Shown in pieces: positions 8,531 to 18,223 of a DNA stretch of 64,000 nucleotides. A program made the position numbers and the translations under genes. How positions within the stretch are numbered: the first letter of the stretch is position 1; each line of letters begins with the position of its first letter. The DNA is from Malassezia japonica. Lineage: Eukaryota; Basidiomycota; Malasseziomycetes; Malasseziales; Malasseziaceae. Below the pieces are notes generated by a model, which did not search any database, was not told the origin of the DNA, and worked only from the letters and a program-made list of their open reading frames with translations. The stretch lies in contig NC_083371.1 in the NCBI RefSeq assembly GCF_029542785.1, forward strand, positions 744,001-808,000, read 5' to 3'.

Positions 8531-10090
8531 TTAGGCCGCAGGACGCGGCTGCTTGCTGGGCTGCGCCGCATCACTTTCTGTCGCAGGGCGCTTGCCAGGC
8601 ACCTCGCTCGCGGGCTCCACGAGCGCGTGCCTGGGCTCCTCGGCACCGCGCACCTTGCTCGCCTCCAGCTCAGACGGAGGAGCGCCCGTCGCGCTGCTCA
8701 CGTCAACCACGGGGTCCACAGGAACAGGTCGCTGCACCGGAGCGGCTGTACTACTGTACACGGACGAAGAGCGCGACCTCGCGACATTTGCATGGTCCTC
8801 GGCACCCGACACACTCATGCCGCCCGGCGCACCGACATTCGTAGAGGCACGCAGCTCGGCGATCGTCACAGGCGGAATCGGCGTTCCAGGGCCGGCATTG
8901 GCGTACTCCAGCGTACGGCGGCGCACGAGCTTGGAAAAGTGCAGGCCACAAGCATTGCACAGCGTCCGCGCACCATCCGGACCGCGCCGCCATTCGGGCG
9001 TGTCGCTGTTTCCACACGCATGACACACACCGGGCGCAGGCGCACGGCTGCGCTTGCGGTACTTGGGGACGTATTGGCCCGCATTCATACTGTCCGACGG
9101 CATACCCTTGCCCGGGCCGTGGGGGGCATACGGCGACTGGTGCAGGTACATGTGCTCGGACCGCATCGGTTGGCCAGCGACATTGGAGGCATAGGTGCCC
9201 AGGTCTTCACTGCTCGACATGCCACGCACTGCGCGCGAGCCCACGCGATCGCCCGACTTGCTCTGGCTGGGGCTGCGACGGCGCAGGTGCTTGTCGTCGA
9301 GGTCGCCGTCGTCGGGACGCATGCCTTTTCCGTCGCGGTCGTCACGTCCGCCGGGGATCCAGTAGGGGTGTGCGGGGTTGCTTCCGGAACTCCAGGGGTA
9401 GTAGGGTGCGCCTTCGGCAGGATCGCGGCCAGAACGGCCTTCATGCAGCGCCAGGAGCGAGCGCAGCTCTTGGTTAATTTCAGAGGCAATTGGCATCAGG
9501 CTGTACAGCTCATCAGCAGAAGGCGGGACTTGCCGCTCCATGTGCTCGCCGACGCAGTTGTACAGTGCAAGGCTTGCAGCATGAATGCGCTCGAGCGAGT
9601 AGGCCGTATTAGGCTCAAGCGCGCCATGCACAGCCGAGGACCACGGCGGCATCGCGGCCGTACCGGGCGCTCCACGGCTCGTCGAGTAGGCGCCATAAGA
9701 GGGATGCGGGGCATCAGTGGCCCGGGCCGACCGCTGCTCACCGTGCGTGTCATATGCACCCGCTTGGCCGGCCAAGTTGGAGAGAGGTGCAGGTGCAGGC
9801 GGCGGCGGCGAAGGCGACGTGTACGTGCCTTGCGTGGCCGGAGCTGCGGCAGGTGCCGCAGGGTTTGCGCGGAAATTCGAGCGTGCAGGAGATCCCATCG
9901 GGACACGCTCAGATGCCGTCCGTTCGTCGGAGACGGCTGCAGTAGGAGTAGAAGAAGTATGTGATGCGCCTTGGCGATGCATGGTATTTTCAGCGGCAGG
10001 GTTGGGCATCGGTTCAAGTGATCGCAAAGGGGGCAATTTGACTGTATCTGCCTCGGAAAAGTTAATCAATGACGGGTTTGGCTTGGCCAT
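8531..10090 (-). CDS. GATA-type zinc-finger transcription factor
   Basis: 519 residues. One GATA finger of the C-x2-C-x18-C-x2-C type lies at residues 356-381 (CHACGNSDTPEWRRGPDG then NACGLHFSKLVRRR). The basic tail after the finger is typical for DNA contact. The rest is low-complexity Pro/Ala/Ser-rich sequence with no other domain that I recognise. The 18-residue loop is the form found in white-collar-type and related fungal GATA factors rather than the 17-residue AreA/Gln3 form, but no PAS domain is visible. Target genes cannot be inferred. An AGATAAG site lies 84 bp upstream of the start. Confidence 0.88.
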   Translation of the reverse strand: MAKPNPSLINFSEADTVKLPPLRSLEPMPNPAAENTMHRQGASHTSSTPTAAVSDERTASERVPMGSPARSNFRANPAAPAAAPATQGTYTSPSPPPPAPAPLSNLAGQAGAYDTHGEQRSARATDAPHPSYGAYSTSRGAPGTAAMPPWSSAVHGALEPNTAYSLERIHAASLALYNCVGEHMERQVPPSADELYSLMPIASEINQELRSLLALHEGRSGRDPAEGAPYYPWSSGSNPAHPYWIPGGRDDRDGKGMRPDDGDLDDKHLRRRSPSQSKSGDRVGSRAVRGMSSSEDLGTYASNVAGQPMRSEHMYLHQSPYAPHGPGKGMPSDSMNAGQYVPKYRKRSRAPAPGVCHACGNSDTPEWRRGPDGARTLCNACGLHFSKLVRRRTLEYANAGPGTPIPPVTIAELRASTNVGAPGGMSVSGAEDHANVARSRSSSVYSSTAAPVQRPVPVDPVVDVSSATGAPPSELEASKVRGAEEPRHALVEPASEVPGKRPATESDAAQPSKQPRPAA

Positions 10091-10726
10091 ACCCTAGCAG
10101 CATACAGATGCTCTCAGGCTCAGCGCAAGACTCGGCCTAAGCAGAGATGCGCACTGCACTCGCGGATGGAGACAGATAAGCTCGATCAGACAATGAAGCG
10201 AAGCACAATACAGTACGTTGCGCCCTTCGTCGGTCTCTGTTACGATTACCACTGCACTGATTCCAGTCCAGCGAACGACACACTACCCGATTGCCCTAAT
10301 TCGCGATGAGAGAAAACCCACGATCCGTGGACCCGACCCATCCGCTGACTAAATATCGTCGCCCCGCACGGGGACTGGCCCGATGCGTCGTCATTGCTCG
10401 GCAGGGGGCCGATACATTGGACCAATCGGGTAAACACCGCGCGGGATTCGCTAAGTGGCCGTAGGGCCGCTCAAGCGCGTCGCGTCCCTTCGCAATCGGG
10501 CCTCCACTGCCCGCTGCAGAAGAAAAGCCAGGCCAGGGAACGCGCATCGCCTGCCAAGACGGCGCGGGAGAGGTCAACGCTAAGTCCGATAGGCCGATAC
10601 TCGCACAATATTTGAGTACATGAAGAGCATTTGGAATGATGGGCATTGCACAGAGTTCTATGTAACGATTGAGGAAACTAGAGACACGCGCAACTTTTTC
10701 CATCGATGCACCTAAGCACGGGCAGC
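10091..10726. other. Intergenic region between the GATA factor and CYC1
   Basis: 636 bp without a supported gene. It carries the GATA-factor promoter (AGATAAG at 10174-10180) and an imperfect palindrome at 10409-10429 with CCGAT/ATCGG outer arms and ATTGG/CCAAT inner arms. Short ORFs here have no recognisable product. Confidence 0.55.
10174..10180 (+). promoter_or_regulatory. AGATAAG (HGATAR) site before the GATA-factor gene
   Basis: AGATAAG fits the HGATAR consensus bound by fungal GATA factors and lies 84 bp upstream of the start codon of the GATA gene itself. Autoregulation is a plausible inference, not shown. Confidence 0.35.
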
Positions 10727-11320
10727 TTACTTGCAAGCCTCGCGCATGAAGGTGATGAGGTTGTCGCGGTCCTTGTCCTTCTTGAGACCAGCGAAAGCTG
10801 AACGGTTAGCATTTGTAGATGATTTTTGTACGTACCCATCTTGGTACTGTAATGAGAACCCAGCGCACCAACGTGCAAGGGAAATCGAGGTCAGCATCCA
10901 GTTCATAAAAACCCAACCACAAAGGGTAAGGCATTGCATTACGTACCCAGGAATGTACTGTAAGTGTTAGTCGCTGCTCTTTCTCATTGTGATCACGTAC
11001 CTTCTTGGGGTTCTCGAGGTACTCGAAGAGAGTCTCCTCGTCCCTGAAAGGTTAGTATATACACGGATAGATCGATACATACCAGGTGACACCCTTGTTC
11101 ACGTTGGCAGCGGTGTAGCTGAAGCCCTCAGCCTGACCGGACTTGCGGCCGAAGACACCGTGCAGGTTGGGACCAACTGTGGGAGTGTTAGTATTCCGAT
11201 CCAAAACAAAAGTCACAACATACCCTTGTTGGGGCCACCCTTCTCGGTGGTGTGGCACTGCGCACAGCGGGTCTTGAAAAGACCGGCACCCTTCTTAGCG
11301 TCACCCTCGGAAAACGGCAT
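10727..11320 (-). CDS. CYC1: Cytochrome c, six exons including two 11-nt microexons
   Basis: 108 residues from exons 11224-11320, 11083-11176, 11001-11043, 10947-10957, 10836-10846 and 10727-10797 (minus order). All five introns (47, 39, 43, 100 and 38 nt) have GT-AG ends with GTATGT or GTACGT donors. The spliced protein starts [20 protein letters not shown], has the haem motif CAQCH at residues 19-23 and the axial ligand Met85 in PGTKM, and ends TFMREACK. Exons 4 and 5 are 11 nt each; exon 5 encodes the Thr-Lys-Met that includes Met85. Cytochrome c carries electrons from complex III to IV in the intermembrane space. The gene is divergent from MDM35. Confidence 0.96.
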
Positions 11321-11411
11321 TGTCAATGAATATAGTCAAGGTGAAGTATCACAGGACCAGGGGCCTTCTCTTTTGGCGTCCCAGGGAAGTCCGACATTTT
11401 CCGCGCCACTG

Positions 11412-11481
11412 CCAATCGCAGCCGGGCAAATCGTCATACATTCTAGAATACCATTTTCTTAGCAAATCATGATCGCCCAAT
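11412..11481 (-). promoter_or_regulatory. Two CCAAT boxes in the CYC1 promoter
   Basis: CCAAT occurs at 11412-11416 and 11477-11481, about 92 and 157 bp upstream of the CYC1 ATG. The HAP2/3/5 complex controls CYC1 through CCAAT in yeasts, so respiratory control is a reasonable inference. Confidence 0.4.
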
Positions 11482-11495
11482 TTGCAAGCGCTTTT

Positions 11496-11536
11496 CTCCA
11501 CGAGGCAGAGTACCTCCACATCTCTGACACGTGGAG
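11496..11536. promoter_or_regulatory. Cluster of three CTCCAC/GTGGAG hexamers
   Basis: CTCCAC at 11496-11501 and 11514-11519 and GTGGAG at 11531-11536. The same hexamer recurs in many other short promoters of this window. No known factor was assigned. Confidence 0.4.
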
Positions 11537-12028
11537 TTCATGCCGGGAACAAAACGCGCCGAGCAGAAAATTCGGCCCTTGCGGCAAACGATCTCCGAGG
11601 GTAAGTCGGAATGCGCGGCAGCAGGGTCGCGAGGTCCAGATGATTAGAACTATTTTTTGCATAGTTCAAGTCTAGGATACGTCCGATGCGAATACCCATA
11701 CCATCTAAAAGTCTTTTGCTCCTATATGATGGCTTCTACAACCTTGCTGCTGCGATTTTACTCTGTTCAGTTACTAACCTAAAAGCATGCGATTTTCGTC
11801 CATGAGGACTGATAGTTTATAATACAATAATTGGATTCCTTGCCGCCCTATCCATGCGCTCATAGTTGCCTCTGCTCAGTCTAAAATTCGTGGGGGTGCT
11901 CCAAGTACGTCTTCTGGGTCAGCCTAAGAAGATCGGGCGATAATTGATTACGAAACATGACGAGAATCCACCGTCCATTGCGTACGTAGCAAGCCGTTCG
12001 TGCTTGACGTGAGACTCTGGCTGTGCGG

Positions 12029-12479
12029 ATGTCGTCCAACACAACTACTGAATCGACCGATACGGGTGCGCCCGTATCACTGGGACTCATGGATTCTATT
12101 TCGCCGCAGTGCACTCCTCTGAAGCACAAGTACGATGGATGCTTCAACGCGTGGTTCCAGGAGTATTTGGGAGCTGCTACCAATGCCGAAGCGGAACAAT
12201 CGGCGCAGTCGTCTGGTTCATGGACGAAAGGAATCCCGCGGTTCTCTTCGAGTAGCCAACGCATCACGCAGAAGCTGACGCTCCTTCGGGAGCGGTACGA
12301 GTACGACTGTGGCAAGCTCTTCACGCAATATCAAGCATGCGTTCAGGTACGTATAAAGTGAAGCTTTTTTTGGACATGGCTAACCATTTGTATAGCAAGC
12401 TATCAAGGAAAAGGGACTGGATCCGGCCATTGAAAAGGCGCGCCAGGAAAACCCGTTCCCCCTGCAACACCAACGCTGA
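12029..12479 (+). CDS. MDM35: Mdm35/TRIAP1-type twin CX9C intermembrane-space protein
   Basis: 133 residues from exons 12029-12346 and 12396-12479. The 49-nt intron has a GTACGT donor, CTAAC branch box and TAG acceptor. The product has the twin CX9C pattern: CTPLKHKYDGC and CGKLFTQYQAC, followed by the conserved tail KGLDPAIEKARQENPF. Mdm35 is imported through Mia40 and partners with Ups1/PRELI-type lipid-transfer proteins that move phosphatidic acid or phosphatidylserine across the intermembrane space. A Ser/Thr-rich N-terminus and a longer spacer between the two motifs (about 55 residues, with a Ser/Ala-rich insert) make it longer than yeast Mdm35 (86 aa). A GTG six bases upstream was rejected as start. 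Confidence 0.9.
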
Positions 12480-12619
12480 GAAATCGCAGTGTTTATACCT
12501 CTTAATCCATAGTGATCATAAGGATATATGTATCCTGCAAAAGGAAATACACGCTAGAGAATACCATGTGCTGCTGGGATCATCTTGTTCATATGCCCCG
12601 CATTGTCGTATAATTTAGG

Positions 12620-12626
12620 AAAAAAA
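12620..12626 (-). terminator. RNA polymerase III terminator of tRNA-Cys
   Basis: A run of seven A on the plus strand (T7 on the transcribed-sense strand) lies about 14 nt beyond the 3' end of the tRNA. Confidence 0.7.
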
Positions 12627-12639
12627 GAAATCCAAATTG

Positions 12640-12722
12640 AGTTCCGGGCGCGATTTGAACGCACGACCTGCAGATACTTTTTCAAGTTGCAATCTGCCGC
12701 TCTACCCCTGAGCTACCGGAAC
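12640..12722 (-). tRNA. tRNA-Cys (GCA) with 11-nt intron
   Basis: Acceptor GTTCCGG pairs with CCGGAAC; D-arm GCTC/GAGC; anticodon stem GCAGA/TCTGC; T-arm GTGCG/CGCGC with a TTCAAAT loop. The anticodon is GCA and the discriminator base is T (U), as expected for tRNA-Cys. Eleven extra nucleotides (12676-12686) sit after position 37, the canonical place of a tRNA intron. Confidence 0.93.
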
Positions 12723-12895
12723 AGTGTTTTGATAATAGTGAAGTATTAAGGGTATATACAGTAGCTGGAAAGCCCGTGCGCGCAGCGCCCCATCCATATC
12801 GCCCGACACTTTTGGAGGTTGACGTCGCGTCATCCACCGGGAGGGGCCAAATTTATTTCTGGTACTATTTATGACGATCCTTTTATAATTGGGAT

Positions 12896-15800
12896 ATGCC
12901 GCATTCTAAAAAGTCAGCCGGCGTTGCTACTGTCGCGCAGAGTGCATCTACATCAAGCATTTCGGTGGACAGTTCCAACGACGAAGGGCTTGCAACTTTG
13001 CGTGTACAAGTCTTGGGCGCCAAACTTCCAGAAGCAACAAATGGATCTTGCGTGTTTGCGACTGTTCGTATTCCCGGCGTGGATTGCCCGCACTTTCAGA
13101 CGGCTCCTTCTAGGAGTGTCGCCGCACCCGCATGGGATGCTTCCGTGGCTACGTTTGAATATACCATTAGCCGCACCTGGATTTTCCCTTCTAACTCACT
13201 CAGTGGTGTAGGTGAGCAAGGTCCAACCTCTTGTAAGCCGCACCGCCGCACCTTGCACGGAAAGCTTTTTGCCAACAAAGCAACGCAATACCTACGAAAC
13301 AGTGCTACATCTGGGGCGAAAGCTGTTCGCAAGCGGACCCCACGGCCTTTCATTTTGCGACGTCGAGGACGGACCACAGATGGAAAAGGAGCCGATTTAC
13401 AAGACTTGCCGATGGATACGCATGGCTTTGCAACTTCATTAGAGTTTGTCTTTTGGGCGGCACCGGATGCCGATGCACTTGACAAGCGCGTGTATTTGGC
13501 GGAGGCCAACATTCCGGTGTCTGAATGGTGCAGCTCTATTCCTCCTAATATTTGTTGGGGTGCCACTGAACCCCATTGGTATCCTCTACAAGTACCGACA
13601 AGTGAGCCAGGAAAAGCAGTCGAAGTCCGAATCGGTCTCCTCCCCCTGGCCCCTCATCGTGACGGTGTCGAGCCATGGTTGAATCAGGTTTATCGTGCCA
13701 TGTGTATCGCCAGCACTGACGATGAGACTGTGAGCCTTCGTAATATTCCAGCTACACAAGCTATTGGAATGTCTGAAGAGATCGATGATGTTTTGGACGA
13801 TGGCCTAGCTGATTCGGAGCTGGACGAGCTGCCTGATGTTGAACTGGATGAAACAGATCCTGGAATTGATTTGGAAGCGGAAGCCGAGGCGGAAGCTGAG
13901 GCAGAAGCTGATCTCGCTTTATCGTCAGATGCAGCTGAGTCCGATCCTGAGGCTGACTTGTCCGAACTGGAGCAAGGGGTGCATTCAGTGGCTTTGGATG
14001 CCGAAAAAAATGAGTTGAACCCGCAGTCCGACCGGCGGCGCTTCTTCCCCTTGCGCAGACGGCGCGGAAAGCATAAACGCAAGCACTCCCAAGCATCTGC
14101 ACTGAGTGATCCAGGTATGAGTGACACCGATACGCCCGCTTCGGATGTGGATGCGAATCGACGATACTGGCGCCTTCGCGGGCTTCGTCTGAGCTCGAAG
14201 CACTCTCTTTCGAGCACGTCAGCAATTGGAAGCGATGTCGAGCTGAGTGAGGGACGGAAACGCCGTGGCCGTAAGCGCCGTCGTCAGCGTGACTTTGCTT
14301 TCAAAGCCTCTCTGGGTCTCGATGTGATGGGCATTGTCATGATTGAGGTGGCGAGTGCGCGACATTTACCCCACTGGAAGAATATGACTTATACCTCGTT
14401 CGACATGGACCCGTTCACGATTGTTTCCTTCAATCGTAAAATTTTCCGCACTCGTGTTTGTCGCCATACCCTTAATCCGACATGGAACGAAAAACTTCTC
14501 TTTCATGTGCGCAGCGGCGAATCCAATTTTGACATCAAATTTTCCGTGTACGACTGGGACAAAATATCGTCGAACGACTACGTGGGGGAGACGCACATTT
14601 CCATGCGCGAACTTATTGACGCTTTCCCGGCGCCAGACCCCGCTACGGGGCTCTACAATGCTGAGGAAGCGACCAAACCGACGACACATGTCTTTGAACT
14701 CCCGTTGCGACGCACGGATCGGGCTGAAGAACAAAAGTTTGGATCCGGCAACCCCCCTACGCTGGTACTTCGCGCAATGTACCGACCCTACAAAGCCCTG
14801 CGCCAGCGATTTTGGAGGGAGCTTTTGCATACCTATGATACCAATGATACCGGCGGTGTGGATGCTATCGAGCTAGCTGCCATGCTGGGCAGTCTTGGAA
14901 GTACGCTGACCAAGTCGACCATTGACGACTTTTATCTCAAGCTCGGCAAGAACCCTGAGATGGATGAACTGTCGTTTGATGAAGGTGTCCGTGTGCTGGA
15001 AGATGCAATCCGCAAGCCACGCGCAGAAAGGCAGACAGAAGACCGTGGTTCCGACAGTGACAGCGACGACGCGACATCGTTCTCTGGGGAGCGGCCTGTC
15101 GAACGAGTGGTCCGCCTGCGTTCGTGCCCCCTTTGCAACATGCCCAATCTGGCGCGTGTCGATGAGATGGACATTCTTACGCATCTTGCCCTCTGTGCCT
15201 CGCGTGACTGGCACCGAGTCGAGGACATTGCCATGTCTCGTTTCGTCACTGCGAGTCAGGCACACCGGAAATGGTACACAAACGTGATTACCAAGCTCAG
15301 TCAAGGACACTATCAAGTTGGCGCAAACAGTGCCAACATCCTTGTCCAAGAACGTGATTCTGGTGCGCTGCTCGAAGAAAAGATGCAAGTGTATGTCCGA
15401 CTTGGCATCCGGCTGTTGTACCAAGGTGCACGCGGTCAGATGTCGGGCGCACGCATCAAGCGCATGCTACACAACATGTCGGTCAAGCAAGGCGTCAAGT
15501 TTGATGCGCCGGGTAGTACGCGCTTCATTGCTCCCTTCATTGCTTTCCATGGAATCAATACAGAGGAGATGGTGGATACGGTGGACCAGTTTTCGACCTT
15601 TAACGACTTTTTCTGCCGCAAAATCAAGATGGAGCTGCGCCCGATCGACGAGCCCGACAATCCCAATGTGTTGGTAAGCTGTGCCGACTGCCGACTCATG
15701 GCATTCCCCAGCGTGGAGCGCGCGACGCAGCTTTGGGTCAAAGGCCGAAAATTCACGGTCGAAAAACTCTTGGGCCCTCGGTACGGCGACGAGGCAGCAG

Positions 15801-16297
15801 GTCGTTCGCTGTCTATGATCATTTTCCGCCTTGCGCCCCAGGACTACCATCGTTTCCATATCCCGGCTGACGGCACGATTGGCACGCCTGACTGGGCCGA
15901 TGGCGAGTACTACACGGTGAATCCCATGGCCATTCGCAGTGCCATTGATGTCTATGGCGAGAACAAGCGCGTTGTTGTCCCACTCTACACGAAGGAGTTT
16001 GGCACTGTCTACATTGTGGCTATCGGCGCGATGATGGTGGGGTCCATCCTGCTTTCGGTCAAGCCTGAAGAGCAAGTGCGCCGCGGCGACGAGCTCGGCT
16101 ACTTCAAATTCGGCGGGTCCACCCTCGTCCTGCTCACCGACAGCCAGAAGCTTAAGCTCGATCCGGACCTCGTGACGAACGGTGAGGCGTGTATCGAGAC
16201 GCTGGTGCGTGTCGGTATGCATCTCGGTCGTGCGCGCGACGCGCCGCACAGACCGCTCGTGGGGAATGTCACGCGTGACTCGACCGACGCCAATTAA
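12896..16297 (+). CDS. PSD2: C2-domain phosphatidylserine decarboxylase
   Basis: 1133 residues, close to yeast Psd2 (1138). Order: an N-terminal C2-like region (about residues 30-260), an acidic Glu-Ala repeat (about 325-335), basic stretches, a second C2 domain (about 475-610), an EF-hand-like segment (YDTNDTGGVDAIELAAML, about 645-660), then the decarboxylase domain. The self-cleavage motif is GGST; Ser1075 would become the pyruvoyl group of the alpha chain. The enzyme makes phosphatidylethanolamine from phosphatidylserine. The C2 form without a mitochondrial presequence acts in Golgi/endosome membranes in yeast. It follows MDM35, whose partner proteins supply phosphatidylserine to mitochondria. 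Confidence 0.95.
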   Translation: MPHSKKSAGVATVAQSASTSSISVDSSNDEGLATLRVQVLGAKLPEATNGSCVFATVRIPGVDCPHFQTAPSRSVAAPAWDASVATFEYTISRTWIFPSNSLSGVGEQGPTSCKPHRRTLHGKLFANKATQYLRNSATSGAKAVRKRTPRPFILRRRGRTTDGKGADLQDLPMDTHGFATSLEFVFWAAPDADALDKRVYLAEANIPVSEWCSSIPPNICWGATEPHWYPLQVPTSEPGKAVEVRIGLLPLAPHRDGVEPWLNQVYRAMCIASTDDETVSLRNIPATQAIGMSEEIDDVLDDGLADSELDELPDVELDETDPGIDLEAEAEAEAEAEADLALSSDAAESDPEADLSELEQGVHSVALDAEKNELNPQSDRRRFFPLRRRRGKHKRKHSQASALSDPGMSDTDTPASDVDANRRYWRLRGLRLSSKHSLSSTSAIGSDVELSEGRKRRGRKRRRQRDFAFKASLGLDVMGIVMIEVASARHLPHWKNMTYTSFDMDPFTIVSFNRKIFRTRVCRHTLNPTWNEKLLFHVRSGESNFDIKFSVYDWDKISSNDYVGETHISMRELIDAFPAPDPATGLYNAEEATKPTTHVFELPLRRTDRAEEQKFGSGNPPTLVLRAMYRPYKALRQRFWRELLHTYDTNDTGGVDAIELAAMLGSLGSTLTKSTIDDFYLKLGKNPEMDELSFDEGVRVLEDAIRKPRAERQTEDRGSDSDSDDATSFSGERPVERVVRLRSCPLCNMPNLARVDEMDILTHLALCASRDWHRVEDIAMSRFVTASQAHRKWYTNVITKLSQGHYQVGANSANILVQERDSGALLEEKMQVYVRLGIRLLYQGARGQMSGARIKRMLHNMSVKQGVKFDAPGSTRFIAPFIAFHGINTEEMVDTVDQFSTFNDFFCRKIKMELRPIDEPDNPNVLVSCADCRLMAFPSVERATQLWVKGRKFTVEKLLGPRYGDEAAGRSLSMIIFRLAPQDYHRFHIPADGTIGTPDWADGEYYTVNPMAIRSAIDVYGENKRVVVPLYTKEFGTVYIVAIGAMMVGSILLSVKPEEQVRRGDELGYFKFGGSTLVLLTDSQKLKLDPDLVTNGEACIETLVRVGMHLGRARDAPHRPLVGNVTRDSTDAN

Positions 16298-16360
16298 ACT
16301 TCGGCCGGGTTACGAATTGTGTGGAAAAGGATTGGCTCCGTAGGTTTTTCTCTTGGAAGC

Positions 16361-18199
16361 ATGCGTCTCTTGAGCAGTGCGCCTGCGACGAGGCTTGTGC
16401 GTACGATGTCGAACTACGGATGTGCTCGTGGAATTGCCACATCGTGTGCGTGTGCTAGCACCGAACGTCCTGGCCCGGGCAACCTGAACCATTACTCGCG
16501 CCTGATCACGCAGCCGAAGGACCAGGGTGCGAGTCAGGCGATGCTCTACGCGACCGATGGCATCACTAACGACGACGATCTGAAGCGTGCCATGGTCGGT
16601 GTTGCGAGCGTGTGGTACGAGGGCAACCCCTGCAATGCCCACCTGCTCGGTGTTGGCCAGCGCATCAAGGAGTCGGTCGACGCTGCGGGCCTGACTGGCT
16701 ACCAGTTCGGCACCGTCGGTGTCTCGGACGGCATTAGCATGGGTACGAGCGCTATGAGCTACTCGCTCCCCAGCCGTGACCTAATTGCGGACAGCGTGGA
16801 GAGCTGCATGGGCGGCCACTGGCTGGACGGCTGTGTTGTGGTGCCTGGCTGTGACAAGAACATGCCCGGTGTGCTGATGGCGCTCGGCCGCTTGAACCGC
16901 CCCGGTATCATGGTGTACGGTGGTACGATCCGCCCCGGTGGATGTGGCTCGATCCCCGGCACGCTCGACATTGTGAGTGCCTTCCAGAGCTACGGCCAGT
17001 ACCTCTCGCAAGGTGGTACTCCCGACGCGGAGAAGCTGCGCTACGACACGGTGCGTAACTCGTGCCCGGGCCCCGGTGCATGCGGTGGTATGTACACCGC
17101 CAACACCATGGCCTCGTGTGCTGAAGCGCTCGGTATGACGCTGCCGGGTAGCAGTTCGTTCCCTGCCGAGTACCCCGAGAAGAAGAAGGAGTGCGAAGAG
17201 ATCGGCTCTGCGATGCGCAACCTGCTCGAGAAAAACATCCGCCCCCGCGATATTATGACCAAGAGCGCATTCGAGGACGCGATGATCCTGACCATGGTTC
17301 TTGGTGGCTCGACCAACGCCGTGCTGCACCTGATCGCCATGGCCCACAGTGTCGGTGTAAAAGTGACGCTGGACGACTTCCAGCGCATCAGTGACTCGAC
17401 GCCCTTCCTTGCGGACCTCAAGCCTAGTGGCAAGTACGTCATGGAGGACGTGCACAAGCTCTGCGGCGGTATCCCCACGGTGATCAACTACCTGATCGAG
17501 CAGGGCATGATGAAGGGTGAGCACATGACCGTGACGGGCCGCACGCTCCGTGAGAACTGTGAGCGGTGGGTTGCGGAGAAGGGCAAGCTCCCCGAGAGCC
17601 AGGACCTGCTGCGCCCCATCAACAACCCGATTAAGCCGACTGGTCACATCCGCATTCTCTACGGCAACCTCGCCCCCGGCGGTGCTGTCGCCAAGATCAC
17701 GGGCAAGGAGGGTCTTCACTTTACCGGCAAGGCGCGTGTCTTTGACACCGAGGACGACATGGTCCACGCCGTGGAGAACGGTGAGATCAAGAAGGGCGAG
17801 AAGACGGTGATTATCCTGCGCTACAAGGGCCCCAAGGGTGGCCCCGGTATGCCCGAGATGCTCAAGCCGACCTCACTCATCATGGGCGCAGGTCTCGGCC
17901 ACGACGTTGCTTGCCTTACGGACGGCCGCTTCAGCGGTGGCTCGCACGGTTTCGTGATTGGCCACGTCGTGCCGGAGGCGCAGGAGGGCGGTCCGATCGG
18001 TCTCGTGGAAGACGGCGATGTGATTGTAATCGACGCTGAGAACAACAAGATGAACATTGAGGGTGTTGACGATGCTGAGCTCGAGCGCCGCCGTGCCCAG
18101 TGGGTGCCGCGCCCGCTCAAGCCGACGCAGGGTAGCCTGCTCAAGTACACCCGCCTTGTCGCCGACGCCAGCCACGGCTGCGTGACGGACTTGGCATAA
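16361..18199 (+). CDS. ILV3: Dihydroxy-acid dehydratase, mitochondrial
   Basis: 612 residues from the ATG at 16361; the frame is open upstream to a GTG that I do not take as start. The N-terminus ([20 protein letters not shown]) is basic and Ser/Leu-rich, fitting a mitochondrial presequence. The Fe-S ligand motif GCDKNMPG is present, as are the conserved [14 protein letters not shown] and [10 protein letters not shown] blocks. The enzyme performs the third common step of valine and isoleucine synthesis, turning 2,3-dihydroxy acids into 2-oxo acids. It converges with HOM2, another amino-acid synthesis gene. Confidence 0.97.
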   Translation: MRLLSSAPATRLVRTMSNYGCARGIATSCACASTERPGPGNLNHYSRLITQPKDQGASQAMLYATDGITNDDDLKRAMVGVASVWYEGNPCNAHLLGVGQRIKESVDAAGLTGYQFGTVGVSDGISMGTSAMSYSLPSRDLIADSVESCMGGHWLDGCVVVPGCDKNMPGVLMALGRLNRPGIMVYGGTIRPGGCGSIPGTLDIVSAFQSYGQYLSQGGTPDAEKLRYDTVRNSCPGPGACGGMYTANTMASCAEALGMTLPGSSSFPAEYPEKKKECEEIGSAMRNLLEKNIRPRDIMTKSAFEDAMILTMVLGGSTNAVLHLIAMAHSVGVKVTLDDFQRISDSTPFLADLKPSGKYVMEDVHKLCGGIPTVINYLIEQGMMKGEHMTVTGRTLRENCERWVAEKGKLPESQDLLRPINNPIKPTGHIRILYGNLAPGGAVAKITGKEGLHFTGKARVFDTEDDMVHAVENGEIKKGEKTVIILRYKGPKGGPGMPEMLKPTSLIMGAGLGHDVACLTDGRFSGGSHGFVIGHVVPEAQEGGPIGLVEDGDVIVIDAENNKMNIEGVDDAELERRRAQWVPRPLKPTQGSLLKYTRLVADASHGCVTDLA

Positions 18200-18223
18200 A
18201 TATAAACAGACGTATTAGGGAGT

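Larger units (their letters stand above)
11321..12028. other. Intergenic region between divergent CYC1 and MDM35
   Basis: 708 bp with no supported gene. The CYC1-proximal part has two CCAAT boxes (11412-11416, 11477-11481) and three CTCCAC/GTGGAG hexamers within 41 bp (11496-11536), the last joined to CACGTG. The stretch 11690-11880 is AT-rich. Confidence 0.6.

Noticed and set aside
8495..9964. Plus-strand ORF of 489 codons
   Set aside because: Arg-rich antisense frame of the GATA-factor gene.
10296..10736. Minus-strand ORF of 146 codons downstream of CYC1
   Set aside because: No domain, poor codon pattern, overlaps the CYC1 end; treated as intergenic.
11881..12324. Minus-strand ORF of 147 codons
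   Set aside because: Antisense to MDM35, whose twin CX9C motifs are convincing.
16319..16360. Upstream extensions starting at GTG or TTG for ILV3, VNX1, the RING gene, ALG1 and ENA1
   Set aside because: Non-ATG starts are rare in fungi, and each gene has a good in-frame ATG that fits signals or family N-termini.
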